A DNA stretch of 56,282 nt, from positions 1-56,282 of the forward strand of contig JAHDYG010000024.1 of NCBI GenBank assembly GCA_023383815.1, in the 5' to 3' direction. The notes beneath the pieces were generated by a model. The model worked only from the letters and a program-made list of their open reading frames with translations, did not search any database and had not been told where the DNA came from. This document shows positions 39,092-48,538 of this stretch, piece after piece. Each line of letters opens with the position of its first letter. The stretch's first letter is position 1. The DNA comes from Rhodocyclaceae bacterium. Its GTDB lineage: Bacteria > Pseudomonadota > Gammaproteobacteria > Burkholderiales > Rhodocyclaceae. The position numbers and the translations under genes are program-made.

Positions 39092-39308
39092 CGACCGGCG
39101 TCCGGGCACGGATAGCGGACGGCTGCACCGATGCCTTTGCCCCGGGAGTCTCGGCGCGCACCGGCCAGCCTTCGTCATCGACCATCAACAAGGTGTGGTC
39201 GCACTCGGGACACACTCGGAAAAAATGCTCGCCATCGGTTGCGTACTCGAAGCAGTCGAGTGCGATCGGACGATGGCAGTGCGGACAGGTGTGGTGGGTG
39301 GCGGTCAT
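39084..39308 (-). CDS. Small zinc-ribbon protein, first gene of the SOS operon
   Basis: A 74-residue protein with two CxxC-type pairs (CPHCHRPIALDCFEY and VCPECDHTLL), a likely zinc ribbon. Its 3' end overlaps the umuD start by 8 bases. It starts 19 bases from the LexA box, so it should be DNA-damage induced. Function unknown; a small zinc-ribbon gene ahead of umuD is not part of the textbook operon. Confidence 0.8.
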   Translation of the reverse strand: MTATHHTCPHCHRPIALDCFEYATDGEHFFRVCPECDHTLLMVDDEGWPVRAETPGAKASVQPSAIRARTPVDA

Positions 39309-39327
39309 GGTAAGGGTGTCTCCTGAA

Positions 39328-39343
39328 CTGTAATTCTATTCAG
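39328..39343. promoter_or_regulatory. LexA box shared by the umuDC and SRAP operons
   Basis: CTGTAATTCTATTCAG fits the CTG-N10-CAG LexA consensus and lies between divergent SOS genes. For the minus-strand operon it overlaps a TAGAAT -10 placed 16 bases after a TTGCAG -35. Both directions should be derepressed when RecA triggers LexA cleavage. Confidence 0.88.
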
Positions 39344-39448
39344 TGCTTGAACAACTGCAAACCACCACACATCACCCTGCTGCGGGCCTTGTCGCAGCAC
39401 GCGGCCCGGATCAGGATGGCAATCAAGCACTTGCCGGAGGGTTCAACC

Positions 39449-40117
39449 ATGTGCGGTCGCTACGCGCTCTACGGCCCGATCTCCCGGATCTGCGAGCAGT
39501 TCGATGCCAAGGTCGACGAGATCGAGTTCGAAGCCCGCTACAACGCAGCGCCTACCCAGTGGCTGCCGGTCATCAGACAGCGGCCCGACGGCGAACGCGT
39601 CGTGCACCTGCTGCGCTGGGGTCTCGTCCCCTCATGGGCGAAGGACGAATCCATCGGCAACCGGCTCATCAATGCCCGCGCGGAGACGGTGGCCGACAAG
39701 CCCTCGTATCGGACCGCCTACCGCAAGCGGCGCTGCATCGTGCCGGTCAACGGGTTCTACGAGTGGAAGGCGCTCGCCCGCGGCAAACAGCCGTACTACA
39801 TCCATGCGGCCGACGATGCGCTGCTGGGGCTCGCGGGGTTGTGGGAGCACTGGAGTCGGCCGGGCGATGGTGAGCGGATCGACACTTTCACCATCCTGAC
39901 CACCGACGCCAACACGATCATGCAGCCGCTGCATGAGCGCATGCCGGTTATCCTCGCGCCGGATGCATACGCAGCGTGGCTGGATCCAGAGTGCGATCCG
40001 GACGCGCTGCTGGCGCGGCTCACGCCCAGTGCTGACGGCCTGCTCGTACTACATCCAGTGACCAAGGCGGTCGGGAACGTCAGGAATGAGGGTGCCGGCC
40101 TTATCGAGGCGCAATAG
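39449..40117 (+). CDS. SRAP/HMCES-family abasic-site protein
   Basis: A 222-residue SOS response-associated peptidase-fold protein (YedK family). The invariant Cys2 (MCGRYALYG) crosslinks abasic sites in single-stranded DNA; Asn in RYNAAPTQ and the catalytic His in PLHERMPVIL are present, as is RRCIVPVNGFYEW. ATG at 39449 is required because Cys must be residue 2. It is divergent from umuDC across the LexA box. Confidence 0.95.
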   Translation: MCGRYALYGPISRICEQFDAKVDEIEFEARYNAAPTQWLPVIRQRPDGERVVHLLRWGLVPSWAKDESIGNRLINARAETVADKPSYRTAYRKRRCIVPVNGFYEWKALARGKQPYYIHAADDALLGLAGLWEHWSRPGDGERIDTFTILTTDANTIMQPLHERMPVILAPDAYAAWLDPECDPDALLARLTPSADGLLVLHPVTKAVGNVRNEGAGLIEAQ

Positions 40118-40228
40118 AGCTAGTTGATGGCCAGAATGCTGCTGCCAGCTTGGGAGTGACGGTAGTCTTCGCCCTGAATGAGGGGGGCACCTAAGTGAGC
40201 GCGTGCACGCTCGTACATCCGCGAAGAT

Positions 40229-41041
40229 CTATCTGTTCTGGACCGCATCTGGTGCGAGGGGTAAAGGAGTCTGCGGCACGGCGTCGGTGGCTTGATGATC
40301 GCCGGCTTGCTTGGCCTGCACATGTTCCACAACCGCCTTCAAGAGGGAGTCGATCTCCCGATCAAATCCAAGCGCTGCGAAATCGATCTTGGTGCTTACC
40401 TTCTTCCTAAGTAGCAGGTTGCAGTGCATGTACGCAATCGGGCCACAACTCAGGGCCACGGAGCGGATCGAGTCGTCGACCTCCGCGAGGAGCTCTTCTT
40501 GCCCACTGCGCTTGAGGCGCCGCAGTTGCCCCGCCATGAACCCCGTGCGGAGTTCGAGTGGAAAAGACAGGGCATTGAGTACGGATTCATCGTAGTCGTT
40601 CTGTGCGCTGACGAACTGACTCAATCGTTCCTTGCCCTTGAGCTTGTATGCGAGCACCGGGGCTTCCTTTGCGAGCTCGCCTAGAACCTGGGTATAGGGC
40701 CCCGCGACCTCCGCTTCGAACTGTGCGCGTTTGATGTTCAGAAGCTGCTGGAAGTGGCCGCAAATCAGGTCATGCAACGGCTCGGGATAGGGCTGCTGGT
40801 TTGGAATGCCCTTGCTCGAGAGGTATTTCTCGCCATGCGCGATGTATTGGTCGGTCGCGTCCTTTGGGTCGAACATATCGACGAGAAGGGAGTGACGAAT
40901 TTCCAGCAGGAAGAACAAGGCTTGGCGCCTGGTCCGCAGGCGTTCATCGTGGAGCTTGCGGGTGTAGCCGAACGCACCGAACAGGGCGGACAGAGCGATA
41001 CCGACTAGGCTTATGAGTGAAGCGTTGAGGCCGTCTTCCAT
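40229..41041 (-). CDS. Membrane-anchored helical protein, unknown function
   Basis: A 270-residue protein with one N-terminal membrane helix (LISLVGIALSALFGAFGY, residues about 8-25) followed by a long, mostly helical cytoplasmic part. ATG at 41041 places the helix at the N-terminus; the longer frame upstream has no family-like features. I recognise no domain. It stands alone between the SRAP gene and the Tn7-like tniQ gene and may be cargo of that element. Confidence 0.7.
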   Translation of the reverse strand: MEDGLNASLISLVGIALSALFGAFGYTRKLHDERLRTRRQALFFLLEIRHSLLVDMFDPKDATDQYIAHGEKYLSSKGIPNQQPYPEPLHDLICGHFQQLLNIKRAQFEAEVAGPYTQVLGELAKEAPVLAYKLKGKERLSQFVSAQNDYDESVLNALSFPLELRTGFMAGQLRRLKRSGQEELLAEVDDSIRSVALSCGPIAYMHCNLLLRKKVSTKIDFAALGFDREIDSLLKAVVEHVQAKQAGDHQATDAVPQTPLPLAPDAVQNR

Positions 41042-41277
41042 GGCTCGTGGTTGTCGTATCCGGTGATTGAGTTCGCGATGTTCCGCCGGCCAAGTGTGGT
41101 GGTCTGTGCCTGCGCATGACAATCGGCTTGGCAAGGATAGCTGAATCTCACCCGGGTTGAGCTGTCGGCTTGGGTGCCACGACGCGCTGGGGCTCAGACG
41201 GCCGAAGTCCGGTCCGCCGCGGCTGTCCAGCGACTCAGCTGGGTCAGTGGGCTTTGGTAATCTAAGCGAGGCAGAAT
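41042..41277. other. Intergenic region before the first tniQ
   Basis: These 236 bases hold divergent promoters for the 270-residue protein gene and tniQ. Several overlapping CCAGCGACTCAGCTGGGTCA-like and CGCTGGGG boxes are present but no clear operator or transposon end could be set. No gene seen. Confidence 0.4.
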
Positions 41278-43026
41278 GTGATCGATCTGCAGAGCCACTT
41301 GATGGCGGTGCCGCTGCCGGACTGGCTCCCGGGAGAGACGCTGTTCAGCCATACAAGCCGTGCCCATGCGCTCTGGGGCTATCGCGACGCAGGGCAATCG
41401 GCGGCAATCCTGTTCGGAACGCGGCGTGCAGGAACGCAGCATGACCTACCCAGTTGCCTGGACGAGTGGGAGGCGCGCACAGCGTCGATTCTGGGCTCCG
41501 CGGAGACGGTTGCGCGGCAGCGGACGCTCCTTAGGTACTACCGGAAGTTTATGTCTGCTGAGGACGAGAACGAGGTGGTGGCCCAGATGCGCGGGCCCTC
41601 TGTGGCACACCTCAAGTTTCGACTCGGTCTGCTAACCAGCCGGTTTCGCGCCTGCCATCCACTCAAGGCGTGTGTCGAGTGTGTGCAGGAGGATGTCGAG
41701 CGCCATGGCTGGGCCTTCTGGCACCTTGAGCACCAGTACCCCGGGGTGTGGGCGTGTCGCAAGCACGGGTGCGGCCTGCGCGAATCGCTTCGGAAATCCA
41801 CCGGTGTCGGGCGTTTTGCCTGGCACTTGCCGAACATTGGCGACCTTCGGGCGGAAGCGTCCTTGGATGCTGAAAGGGTTGGCGCACTCGCCAGCACGAT
41901 TGTCGAACTGGTTGAGAATGAGTGGCTGGAGCGCATCGACAGCGCGACGCTCCACGCGACCTATCGCAACGAACTCGCAAGGCGCGGATGGATCACCGGA
42001 CAGGGACGGTTACGCCTTCAGGTGATTGCGCAAGAGTTCCTTGAGCACACTCGTGCGCTTCGCAGCTTGCCGGAGCTCCGGGCGCTTCCGGACTCCTACG
42101 ATGCGGCAGTGGTTCAGGTCGGCCGCCTCTTGCGCCCAGCGAGAACCGGGACGCATCCGATACGGCACTTTGTGACGATCAATTGGCTCTTCGGCGGCGC
42201 GAGATCCTTCTTGGATGCCTATCGGGTCAGCCAGCATGAACCTGGCGGCGCCCTCGGCAAGGAGCAGCCCTCGGTGGACTTCTCCTCAATCAAGACTGGC
42301 GATCCACGCCGTGCGGAGTTCGTCGCCTTGCTGCGTGACGATCCGAGTCTATCCATGCGTGGTGCAGCCGCGGCGCTTGGTATGGACACAAGTACTGCGA
42401 TGGCGTGGGCTGCTCGCGCAGGCGTCCGTGTCAATCGGCGAGCCAAGTTCCTCACTCTGGATAAGCGCATGCGCCTGGTCGCCACGCTCAGATCGGGCAG
42501 CGAGAAGCGGGATGCCGCCCAAGAGGTAGGTGTATCGATTCAGACGGTAACGCGCACCCTTCTAACGGAGATCGGTCTGCACGACGCGTGGTGCGAAGCG
42601 AGGCTCGTCCGGGCGCGAAGCGCACATCGCCAGACATGGACGCAGCTGTTGGCGGAATGCGGGATCCTCGGCACCAAGGTCATGCGCAGCCTGGCCCCGG
42701 CCGCTTACGCGTGGCTCTACCGGAATGACCGCGCCTGGTTGCAGGCCAATCGCCCGAACGTCGCAACGCGAAGTACACAGCACCGACCGTTGGTGCGTTG
42801 GGATGAGCGCGACGTGGCCTTGAGCACCCAAGTTCAGCAGGCGGCGCTTGCCTTGTCGAGGCAGCAGGAGACGCACCGCATCTTTCTCTGGCAGCTCTAC
42901 CAGGCTGTTCCCGACCTCAAGCCGAAACTTCGAGTGCTCGATCGCCTTCCGCTGACCCGGAAGGTGATCACGGTGGCCCTGGCGTGGCGCCGCGGCCAAT
43001 CCTTCGGTGATGACCTCGTGGGCTAA
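41278..43026 (+). CDS. tniQ: TniQ/TnsD-family target-selection protein, first copy
   Basis: A 582-residue protein. The N-terminal TniQ domain has LPGETLFSHTSR and a zinc site (ACHPLKACVECVQEDV ... HLEHQYPGVWACRKH). The C-terminal half carries helix-turn-helix segments (MRGAAAALGMDTSTAMAWAA; KRDAAQEVGVSIQTVTRTL), as in TnsD, which binds the attachment site and recruits TnsC. GTG at 41278 has GAGGCAG in front; ATG at 41302 is a possible start. Convergent with tnsABC. Confidence 0.9.
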   Translation: MIDLQSHLMAVPLPDWLPGETLFSHTSRAHALWGYRDAGQSAAILFGTRRAGTQHDLPSCLDEWEARTASILGSAETVARQRTLLRYYRKFMSAEDENEVVAQMRGPSVAHLKFRLGLLTSRFRACHPLKACVECVQEDVERHGWAFWHLEHQYPGVWACRKHGCGLRESLRKSTGVGRFAWHLPNIGDLRAEASLDAERVGALASTIVELVENEWLERIDSATLHATYRNELARRGWITGQGRLRLQVIAQEFLEHTRALRSLPELRALPDSYDAAVVQVGRLLRPARTGTHPIRHFVTINWLFGGARSFLDAYRVSQHEPGGALGKEQPSVDFSSIKTGDPRRAEFVALLRDDPSLSMRGAAAALGMDTSTAMAWAARAGVRVNRRAKFLTLDKRMRLVATLRSGSEKRDAAQEVGVSIQTVTRTLLTEIGLHDAWCEARLVRARSAHRQTWTQLLAECGILGTKVMRSLAPAAYAWLYRNDRAWLQANRPNVATRSTQHRPLVRWDERDVALSTQVQQAALALSRQQETHRIFLWQLYQAVPDLKPKLRVLDRLPLTRKVITVALAWRRGQSFGDDLVG

Positions 43027-43153
43027 ACGCCAATTGGGCGACGCCCTCACGTGAGGGAATTCGGCCGCGTCTCATCACCTATCCGTTGTTGCTTGCTACG
43101 AAGCTGAAGGCCGATACTTGCAATGCAAAAATGCGTAGTAGTATTCTTGAAGA

Positions 43154-43513
43154 ATGATTGCTCCAGACCTTCGAGCACGGGCCCTGCGTGCGGCCGACTA
43201 CTGCCGCGCCCGCAGGATCACTCAAGCCGAAATCGCAGATGCGCTCGGTGCCAGCCAGCCGCAGGTCAGCCGCATCCTGAAGGGAAGGGGGCTGCGTCAC
43301 TCGCGCCTCTATGAGGAGGTGTGCCTGTACGTCGAGCGTCTCGCAGGCGGTGTGACGCCGGATTCGGTGCGGGCAAACGACGAGCTGATATTGGCCCTGG
43401 CCGAGACGTGGGACGGCTCCGCTTCGCATGCGAAGGCCTTGGCAACCGTCATTCGTTCGCTTTCCGCGCTGGGCCCCGCCCGTTCGCCAGTCTCCACCGC
43501 TAGACAGGAGTAG
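43154..43513 (+). CDS. Small HTH protein between the two tniQ genes
   Basis: A 119-residue protein with a helix-turn-helix (RARRITQAEIADALGASQPQVSRIL). Position between tniQ1 and tniQ2 suggests a regulator of transposition genes; Xre-type regulators are known beside tniQ in several Tn7-like and CAST elements. A TTGCAA and a TATTCT spaced 18 bases (about 43118-43147) end only 6 bases before the ATG, so the message might be leaderless. Confidence 0.78.
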   Translation: MIAPDLRARALRAADYCRARRITQAEIADALGASQPQVSRILKGRGLRHSRLYEEVCLYVERLAGGVTPDSVRANDELILALAETWDGSASHAKALATVIRSLSALGPARSPVSTARQE

Positions 43514-43518
43514 ATGCC

Positions 43519-44928
43519 ATGATCACTCGCCCGCAGCCATTACCCGACGAACTGGACCGCGGATATCTGGGGCGAGTGACACGGCTCAACGGGTTCAAGG
43601 ACGAGAAGCAATGTGCCGCGGAATTGTCCGTGTGGACCGGACTGTCCGATCTGCACGAACGCGCGGTGCCGTGCGCGATGCTGCTCAGCCGTGTCGCCGG
43701 CATGCGAACGGAGGATTTCGTGAGGCGGCACACGACGCTTCCCCTTCGCCGGGGGATCACTTCATACGTCCCAACCCTCGCGCATGGGTGCGAGTCGAAC
43801 GATACGATTCTGCGCAATAGCGGAATGCGGCTTGCCCGTCCTGGGGCGTATTTTTGTCGAGCGTGTGCTGAAGCGGATCAGGAATTTCATGGAATGAGCT
43901 ACTGGCGCCGAGAGCACCAGATTCCAGGTGCCCTCTGGTGCGGCAAGCACGAGGCTCCGTTGAGCTATGTCGAAGATGATCGGGCGTTCCTAGAGGCCCC
44001 GAGCGCGCACTTCGAGCAGTGCCATACGGTCGACGACGGGTTGGTCGAAGCCTCTGCTGCAAACCACGCGGTGCGTCGCTTTCTTGAGATTTGTGAGGGC
44101 CTTCTCGATCGCACCGCTCCGATCGACGTCAAGGACGTGGCTCGTGTGCTGGCTGACCGAGCGCGGTCGAGGGGGTTACAGACCTGGGCAGGAAAAGCCT
44201 CTGGGCCTTTGCTTAGCGATCTCGTAGCCGATGCGTTTGACGCGGGCTGGTTGGCGATTGTTTTTCCGGACCTGGGCAAGAAGCGCAGGGGCGAGCTTCT
44301 AAATCGACTCGACGGTGTCCTCTATCTCAGGACTGCTGCGTCGTCCATTGTCGCCTATGTACTGGCCGTAACCGTGCTATTCGACTCGGCGGACGAGGCG
44401 CTGCAGGCACTTCAATCCATTGGGAACCAAGAGAAGGCAGCGCCGCAGCGCAAACGCTCATCGAGCCGACCGGACGACGAAATCTTACGTGCGGCGTACG
44501 TGGAAACAGGTGGGGGACACGCGGCCGCTGCAAAGCTTCTGATGGCGAACTACGGTGCTGTTTCGCCTCGTCTGGACGCAATGGGGTTGCCGAAGCTCAT
44601 CAGTAATGGAAGAGGGCGGGTAGGAGCAGCGCTGCGCGCCTTTCTCCTGGAGGGGAGATCAATCGCCGACAGCGCTGCAATCGGAGGACTTGCCGTTTCT
44701 GAAGTGGAGTCGTCAATCCGGACGGCGTGCGCGCATTTCGCTCAGTTGCTGGAACTGATCGAGTCGCAGGATAGAACCGTCAAGCGCTCATTTCGCCGAA
44801 CCCGTCAGGTCGCACCACACGAGGTTGCATGTGCTGCGCACAAGCGACCTCGTGTGCGAGGAGTGGGCCTCGGTGATCGAGAACGGCGAGCCGGGAGCGC
44901 GATCAGGGCGGTCGTTCAGTCCAAATGA
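43519..44928 (+). CDS. tniQ: TniQ/TnsD-family target-selection protein, second copy
   Basis: A 469-residue protein with a TniQ domain: PLPDELDRGYLGRVTRLNG at the N-terminus and a zinc site FCRACAEADQEFHG ... REHQIPGALWCGKH. The C-terminal part is distinct from the first TniQ and has HTH-like segments near residues 325-350. Two different TniQ proteins in one element usually mean two target pathways. It begins 5 bases after the small HTH gene. Confidence 0.9.
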   Translation: MITRPQPLPDELDRGYLGRVTRLNGFKDEKQCAAELSVWTGLSDLHERAVPCAMLLSRVAGMRTEDFVRRHTTLPLRRGITSYVPTLAHGCESNDTILRNSGMRLARPGAYFCRACAEADQEFHGMSYWRREHQIPGALWCGKHEAPLSYVEDDRAFLEAPSAHFEQCHTVDDGLVEASAANHAVRRFLEICEGLLDRTAPIDVKDVARVLADRARSRGLQTWAGKASGPLLSDLVADAFDAGWLAIVFPDLGKKRRGELLNRLDGVLYLRTAASSIVAYVLAVTVLFDSADEALQALQSIGNQEKAAPQRKRSSSRPDDEILRAAYVETGGGHAAAAKLLMANYGAVSPRLDAMGLPKLISNGRGRVGAALRAFLLEGRSIADSAAIGGLAVSEVESSIRTACAHFAQLLELIESQDRTVKRSFRRTRQVAPHEVACAAHKRPRVRGVGLGDRERRAGSAIRAVVQSK

Positions 44929-45021
44929 GACCAACGACTAAGCGGGGGTGCCAATGTGGATGATTCCGCTGGAGGCGTGCGGCCGAAGTACAGAAGGCGG
45001 AAGCCAAAGTCGTACGGCTTC

Positions 45022-46299
45022 TCATCCGACACTCCAGAAGGAATCCCAGAAGCCATCGTCAGAAGGCATCAGGTCTTCGAAGCGCATCATCTGCGCAGGA
45101 TCGCCACTCCTGAGCGCCTTGACTGCCGCACTGACCGGCGCGAGAAAGCGGGAGGCTCCTTGGTAAAAATCCTCCAAACGCAGTGTGTCGTCGGTGCGCT
45201 CGAATGCCACCCTATGGGCAGCGAACCACAACGCGATGATCAACCGTGGCAGGCCGGCAGTGAGTTCGACGACCGTGCGGCGCAGCGCGTCTGAGTCCTG
45301 GAGCGGGTGCTTGACGTATTGGTAGCGCAGCAACTGCTGAAAGAATATCTCCTTGAGATCCGGATGATCGGCCGCCTCGAACGGGGAGAGTTTGTGGTAC
45401 CCGCCGGTGACAATGCGTTGCGTTGTGCTCAGACGCTTGGTCAAGGCGCCAACGCCGTCAGGGGTTCCTGAAAGCATGACGGGAACCTGCCAGGTGTTCA
45501 GAAGCGTCAAGATCCAGCGTAAGGCTTGGTCCTCGACGATGGAGAGCTCTGGACGCTCATTGGAGCCCTTGCGAGCCTTGCGTCGCCTGAGCGTGGCGAG
45601 CTTGAAGAAGTTCTGCACCTCGTCCAGGTGGAGGAGTCCAAGGAAATGCGAAAGAGCAACCTGACGCCACTCATCAAGCATCCTCTGGCCATCTCGCCGA
45701 TCACGGGCAAGACTTGCTGCAAAGCGTCTGTAGGGGCCGAGGCCGGCGCGCTCCATCGAATCGTCCCACGCGGTCATCAAATTGGTTGCCAGATCCGCAC
45801 TGCGTCCGCTCGGCGGCACGTCCACGCTTAGCCAGACCATCTGGTGGTGCGGGCCTTCAAGCCGGGGGAAGTTGCTGTGCGTGATGACCTGCTTCGGATA
45901 GCACTGCAACGCGCGCAGGATGGCTTGCGTCTTCCCGGTGCCGGAATGGCCCACGGCAACTGCTGAAATTGCTGGGGCGCGGGGCGTCTTGTGGATGCGC
46001 TGCTCTGCGGCCACGTGGGCCCACGTCGAAGCCTGGATGGGGTCGCGATAGCGATAGCCCTGCCGCGTCATCAGATCGATGGTCTGCTGAACCCGGGTGC
46101 TCTCCGCGCTTGGAATGTGGAAGTCCTGTAGCGCCAGCAGATCATGCAGTCTGACGTGTGTAGGGATGGCATCCGGACGATCGGGTGGAGGAGGGAGGTA
46201 CAGCAGGGCCCTATAAGCTTCCTCCCGAGCGAGAATTGGACCGAGACCCTTGACCAGAATGTTCCCGGCATAGGGGTCGTATGGGGGCGCGTTAGTCAT
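45022..46299 (-). CDS. tnsC: TnsC-type AAA+ regulator of transposition
   Basis: A 425-residue AAA+ ATPase. Walker A is VGHSGTGKTQAI, Walker B LLHLDEVQNFF, and a sensor-like VMLSGTPDGV follows. The long N-terminal extension (about 120 residues) and the C-terminal tail fit TnsC of Tn7-like elements rather than the shorter TniB. It links target-bound TniQ to the TnsAB transposase. Its start overlaps the tnsB stop by 8 bases. Confidence 0.93.
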   Translation of the reverse strand: MTNAPPYDPYAGNILVKGLGPILAREEAYRALLYLPPPPDRPDAIPTHVRLHDLLALQDFHIPSAESTRVQQTIDLMTRQGYRYRDPIQASTWAHVAAEQRIHKTPRAPAISAVAVGHSGTGKTQAILRALQCYPKQVITHSNFPRLEGPHHQMVWLSVDVPPSGRSADLATNLMTAWDDSMERAGLGPYRRFAASLARDRRDGQRMLDEWRQVALSHFLGLLHLDEVQNFFKLATLRRRKARKGSNERPELSIVEDQALRWILTLLNTWQVPVMLSGTPDGVGALTKRLSTTQRIVTGGYHKLSPFEAADHPDLKEIFFQQLLRYQYVKHPLQDSDALRRTVVELTAGLPRLIIALWFAAHRVAFERTDDTLRLEDFYQGASRFLAPVSAAVKALRSGDPAQMMRFEDLMPSDDGFWDSFWSVG

Positions 46300-48538
46300 C
46301 CTGTCGCCCCCCGTTGTTCATCCCCTCCAGGATCTGTCGCATCGTGTTCAGATAGGCGTCGTTGTAGTTGTCGATCGGCCCATGGCTGCTTTCCGGTTGA
46401 GACATGGGCGTCTCGAGATGCCCGACTGACCGCTCCATCTCCCGAGCTTCAGTCATGTTCGGCATCGGTCCGCGTGACCCCTCACGGGCCTCTGCAGTGA
46501 GCAGCTCTGCATTGGCGATGATCTCCTGCTTCCGCTTGAGGGCCGAGAGGTTGGTCAGATTGCGCTCGTGTTCGCGGTTTGCCGCATCGAGCCGATAGAA
46601 CTCCTCGGCGTCAGCGACCTCGTCCATCGTGAGTTCATGGGAAGCGGTCGAATGGTCGGCGAGCATGAGTTCGAGCAACCCGGTATCGTCAGGCTTCGGC
46701 GTCCAGAGCCGCGATACAGATCCAGGGAAGTAGTGGCACGGGATGTTCCAGCCGCCGAATGCGCGCGCATTTGATGACCACTGGGCATCGTCGGCGAACT
46801 CGGACTCGTAATGACGCCCCGCAAAGAAGATCCCGTTACGCCTGATCCGCGCATTTGCGCTTGGTAGCAGCTCCGTGACCAGGTCGGTCTTCGAGACAGC
46901 ACGGCGGTATCCCATCCCGACTGCATGCCCCCAATGCCACAGGCCCGCGGGGCACGGGGCGACACCCTCCGCTTTCATGTGAGCGTCGAGATCGCCATCC
47001 CGCGGCGCCGTGAGGTTGTACTCGGTGAAATGCACATCGAGCAGATGCACGAACTCGCGGACGGTGAGCGCCGCCTCATTGGGGTTGAACCGGCGCAGCT
47101 CGTATTCCGCCCGGCGGGCATCGATCGCCCCGGGGGTAAAGGGGTACTGCTTGTCCTTGGCGATCCGGTGGAGGACCTCTACAAGCCCCTTCATGTCGGG
47201 CCGGTACGGGGGTGTATAGCTCTCACTCGGAAGCAGTTCGATACCGGTCTGCTTGGCGGCCTGGGACAGATACTCCCCTCGATCACACAAGAGTCGCGCG
47301 CACAGCGTGGGCGCCGGTTTCAGCGTGAGCAGGGGCTGATAGCCCCAAATATCCCCGATTAGCGCGGGGTCCGACCCCGCGCAGAACAAGGCGAGCTTAG
47401 CCATGTCCCAACTCGGTCCCATGAGGCACACGTAGTAGCCGACGACTGCGGTCGACCAGACATCCACGATGATGTAGACGATGGGACGCCCGATGATCCA
47501 TGCGCGATTGATCGACGACCGTAGGTAGATGTCGCCCACTGTGGAGTCGATCGCCCACGTGTGCCCAGGCCCGGCAGCCCCCTGCCGACTGCACCCTCGC
47601 AGCCCTCGTAGGGCACGTTGATAGTGGCCCTTGGTCGTGGCGTCGATGAACCGTTGTAGCCGTGGAATTCCGGTTTCAAGAACTTGCCGGATCTGCCTGC
47701 GATTGGGATAGCTGCCACGCTCGAGGTCGGCAGGCACCAGCGTCCCGTCGGGCTCTTGGCGATAGCGCTTCACGAACGCGCTATCGATTATCCGAGTGAC
47801 CCGCTGCGACATTGGTGGCTTCGGGGCCGGAATCTTTCTGTCCGCGGCAAGGATGAGGGCTCGCCATTGCGCGCTTGTGCCCGGCTGGTCTGGCGGAAGG
47901 AGGATCCCGTATGCACGAGCAACTCGTTGTCTGGTCGTCTTTCTGCCGGCCTTCTTTCGGCCTGCTGGATCGCAGGGCCGGGGTTCCCCGGGGGCGCCGC
48001 ACCGGTGGTGGCCGAGGATCAGACTGCGTTCGGAGAACCCGTAGCGACAGAGCAGCGAAAATACGTTGTAGACGGCCGATCGACTTAGGCCGCTGGCCTT
48101 CATCGCATCCTGGATCAGATTCGCGATTCCGCTCGTGCTCAGAAGTCCATCGCGCAAGGTCGCCAGATCAAGGAACGGCGCTGCGGCGATCTGGCGATTG
48201 CGGTAATGAGCCGCGGATCTCTCGCTCAGGGCGTGCGAGGGGGCATTTCGTGCTTCGAACTCCACGTTGAACGCCTGGCCAGAATCCCCTTGGTTGAGCA
48301 ATTCGTCTCGGTCGAGCCAGAGAACAGCTGCGAGGAGCGGAGCACGCGGCTTCTTGCGCGGAGTCGTGGGACGGGGGAGGCGTTTTCGTCCTCCGCGTGA
48401 GGGGCTCCCGGCAGTCAGTGGTGGATCAAGCCTGATGAGCGCGGTTCTGCCCAGCATCGGTTCATCGAGGAGGACGCGGTAGAGGCCTTCGAAAGGCCCT
48501 GTCGTGATTCGAATCGCGACGTTATGGATCAGATCCAT
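46292..48538 (-). CDS. tnsB: TnsB-type DDE transposase
   Basis: A 748-residue integrase-core transposase. DDE residues lie in TWAIDSTVGDIYL, LLCDRGEYLS and MKGLVEVLHRIAK. The N-terminal part has HTH segments (GIANLIQDAMKASGLSRSAVYN) for binding the ends, and the C-terminal region is a Mu-transposase-like barrel plus a tail that binds TnsC. ATG at 48538 overlaps the tnsA stop; the frame extends further upstream without support. Confidence 0.94.
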   Translation of the reverse strand: MDLIHNVAIRITTGPFEGLYRVLLDEPMLGRTALIRLDPPLTAGSPSRGGRKRLPRPTTPRKKPRAPLLAAVLWLDRDELLNQGDSGQAFNVEFEARNAPSHALSERSAAHYRNRQIAAAPFLDLATLRDGLLSTSGIANLIQDAMKASGLSRSAVYNVFSLLCRYGFSERSLILGHHRCGAPGEPRPCDPAGRKKAGRKTTRQRVARAYGILLPPDQPGTSAQWRALILAADRKIPAPKPPMSQRVTRIIDSAFVKRYRQEPDGTLVPADLERGSYPNRRQIRQVLETGIPRLQRFIDATTKGHYQRALRGLRGCSRQGAAGPGHTWAIDSTVGDIYLRSSINRAWIIGRPIVYIIVDVWSTAVVGYYVCLMGPSWDMAKLALFCAGSDPALIGDIWGYQPLLTLKPAPTLCARLLCDRGEYLSQAAKQTGIELLPSESYTPPYRPDMKGLVEVLHRIAKDKQYPFTPGAIDARRAEYELRRFNPNEAALTVREFVHLLDVHFTEYNLTAPRDGDLDAHMKAEGVAPCPAGLWHWGHAVGMGYRRAVSKTDLVTELLPSANARIRRNGIFFAGRHYESEFADDAQWSSNARAFGGWNIPCHYFPGSVSRLWTPKPDDTGLLELMLADHSTASHELTMDEVADAEEFYRLDAANREHERNLTNLSALKRKQEIIANAELLTAEAREGSRGPMPNMTEAREMERSVGHLETPMSQPESSHGPIDNYNDAYLNTMRQILEGMNNGGRQDD

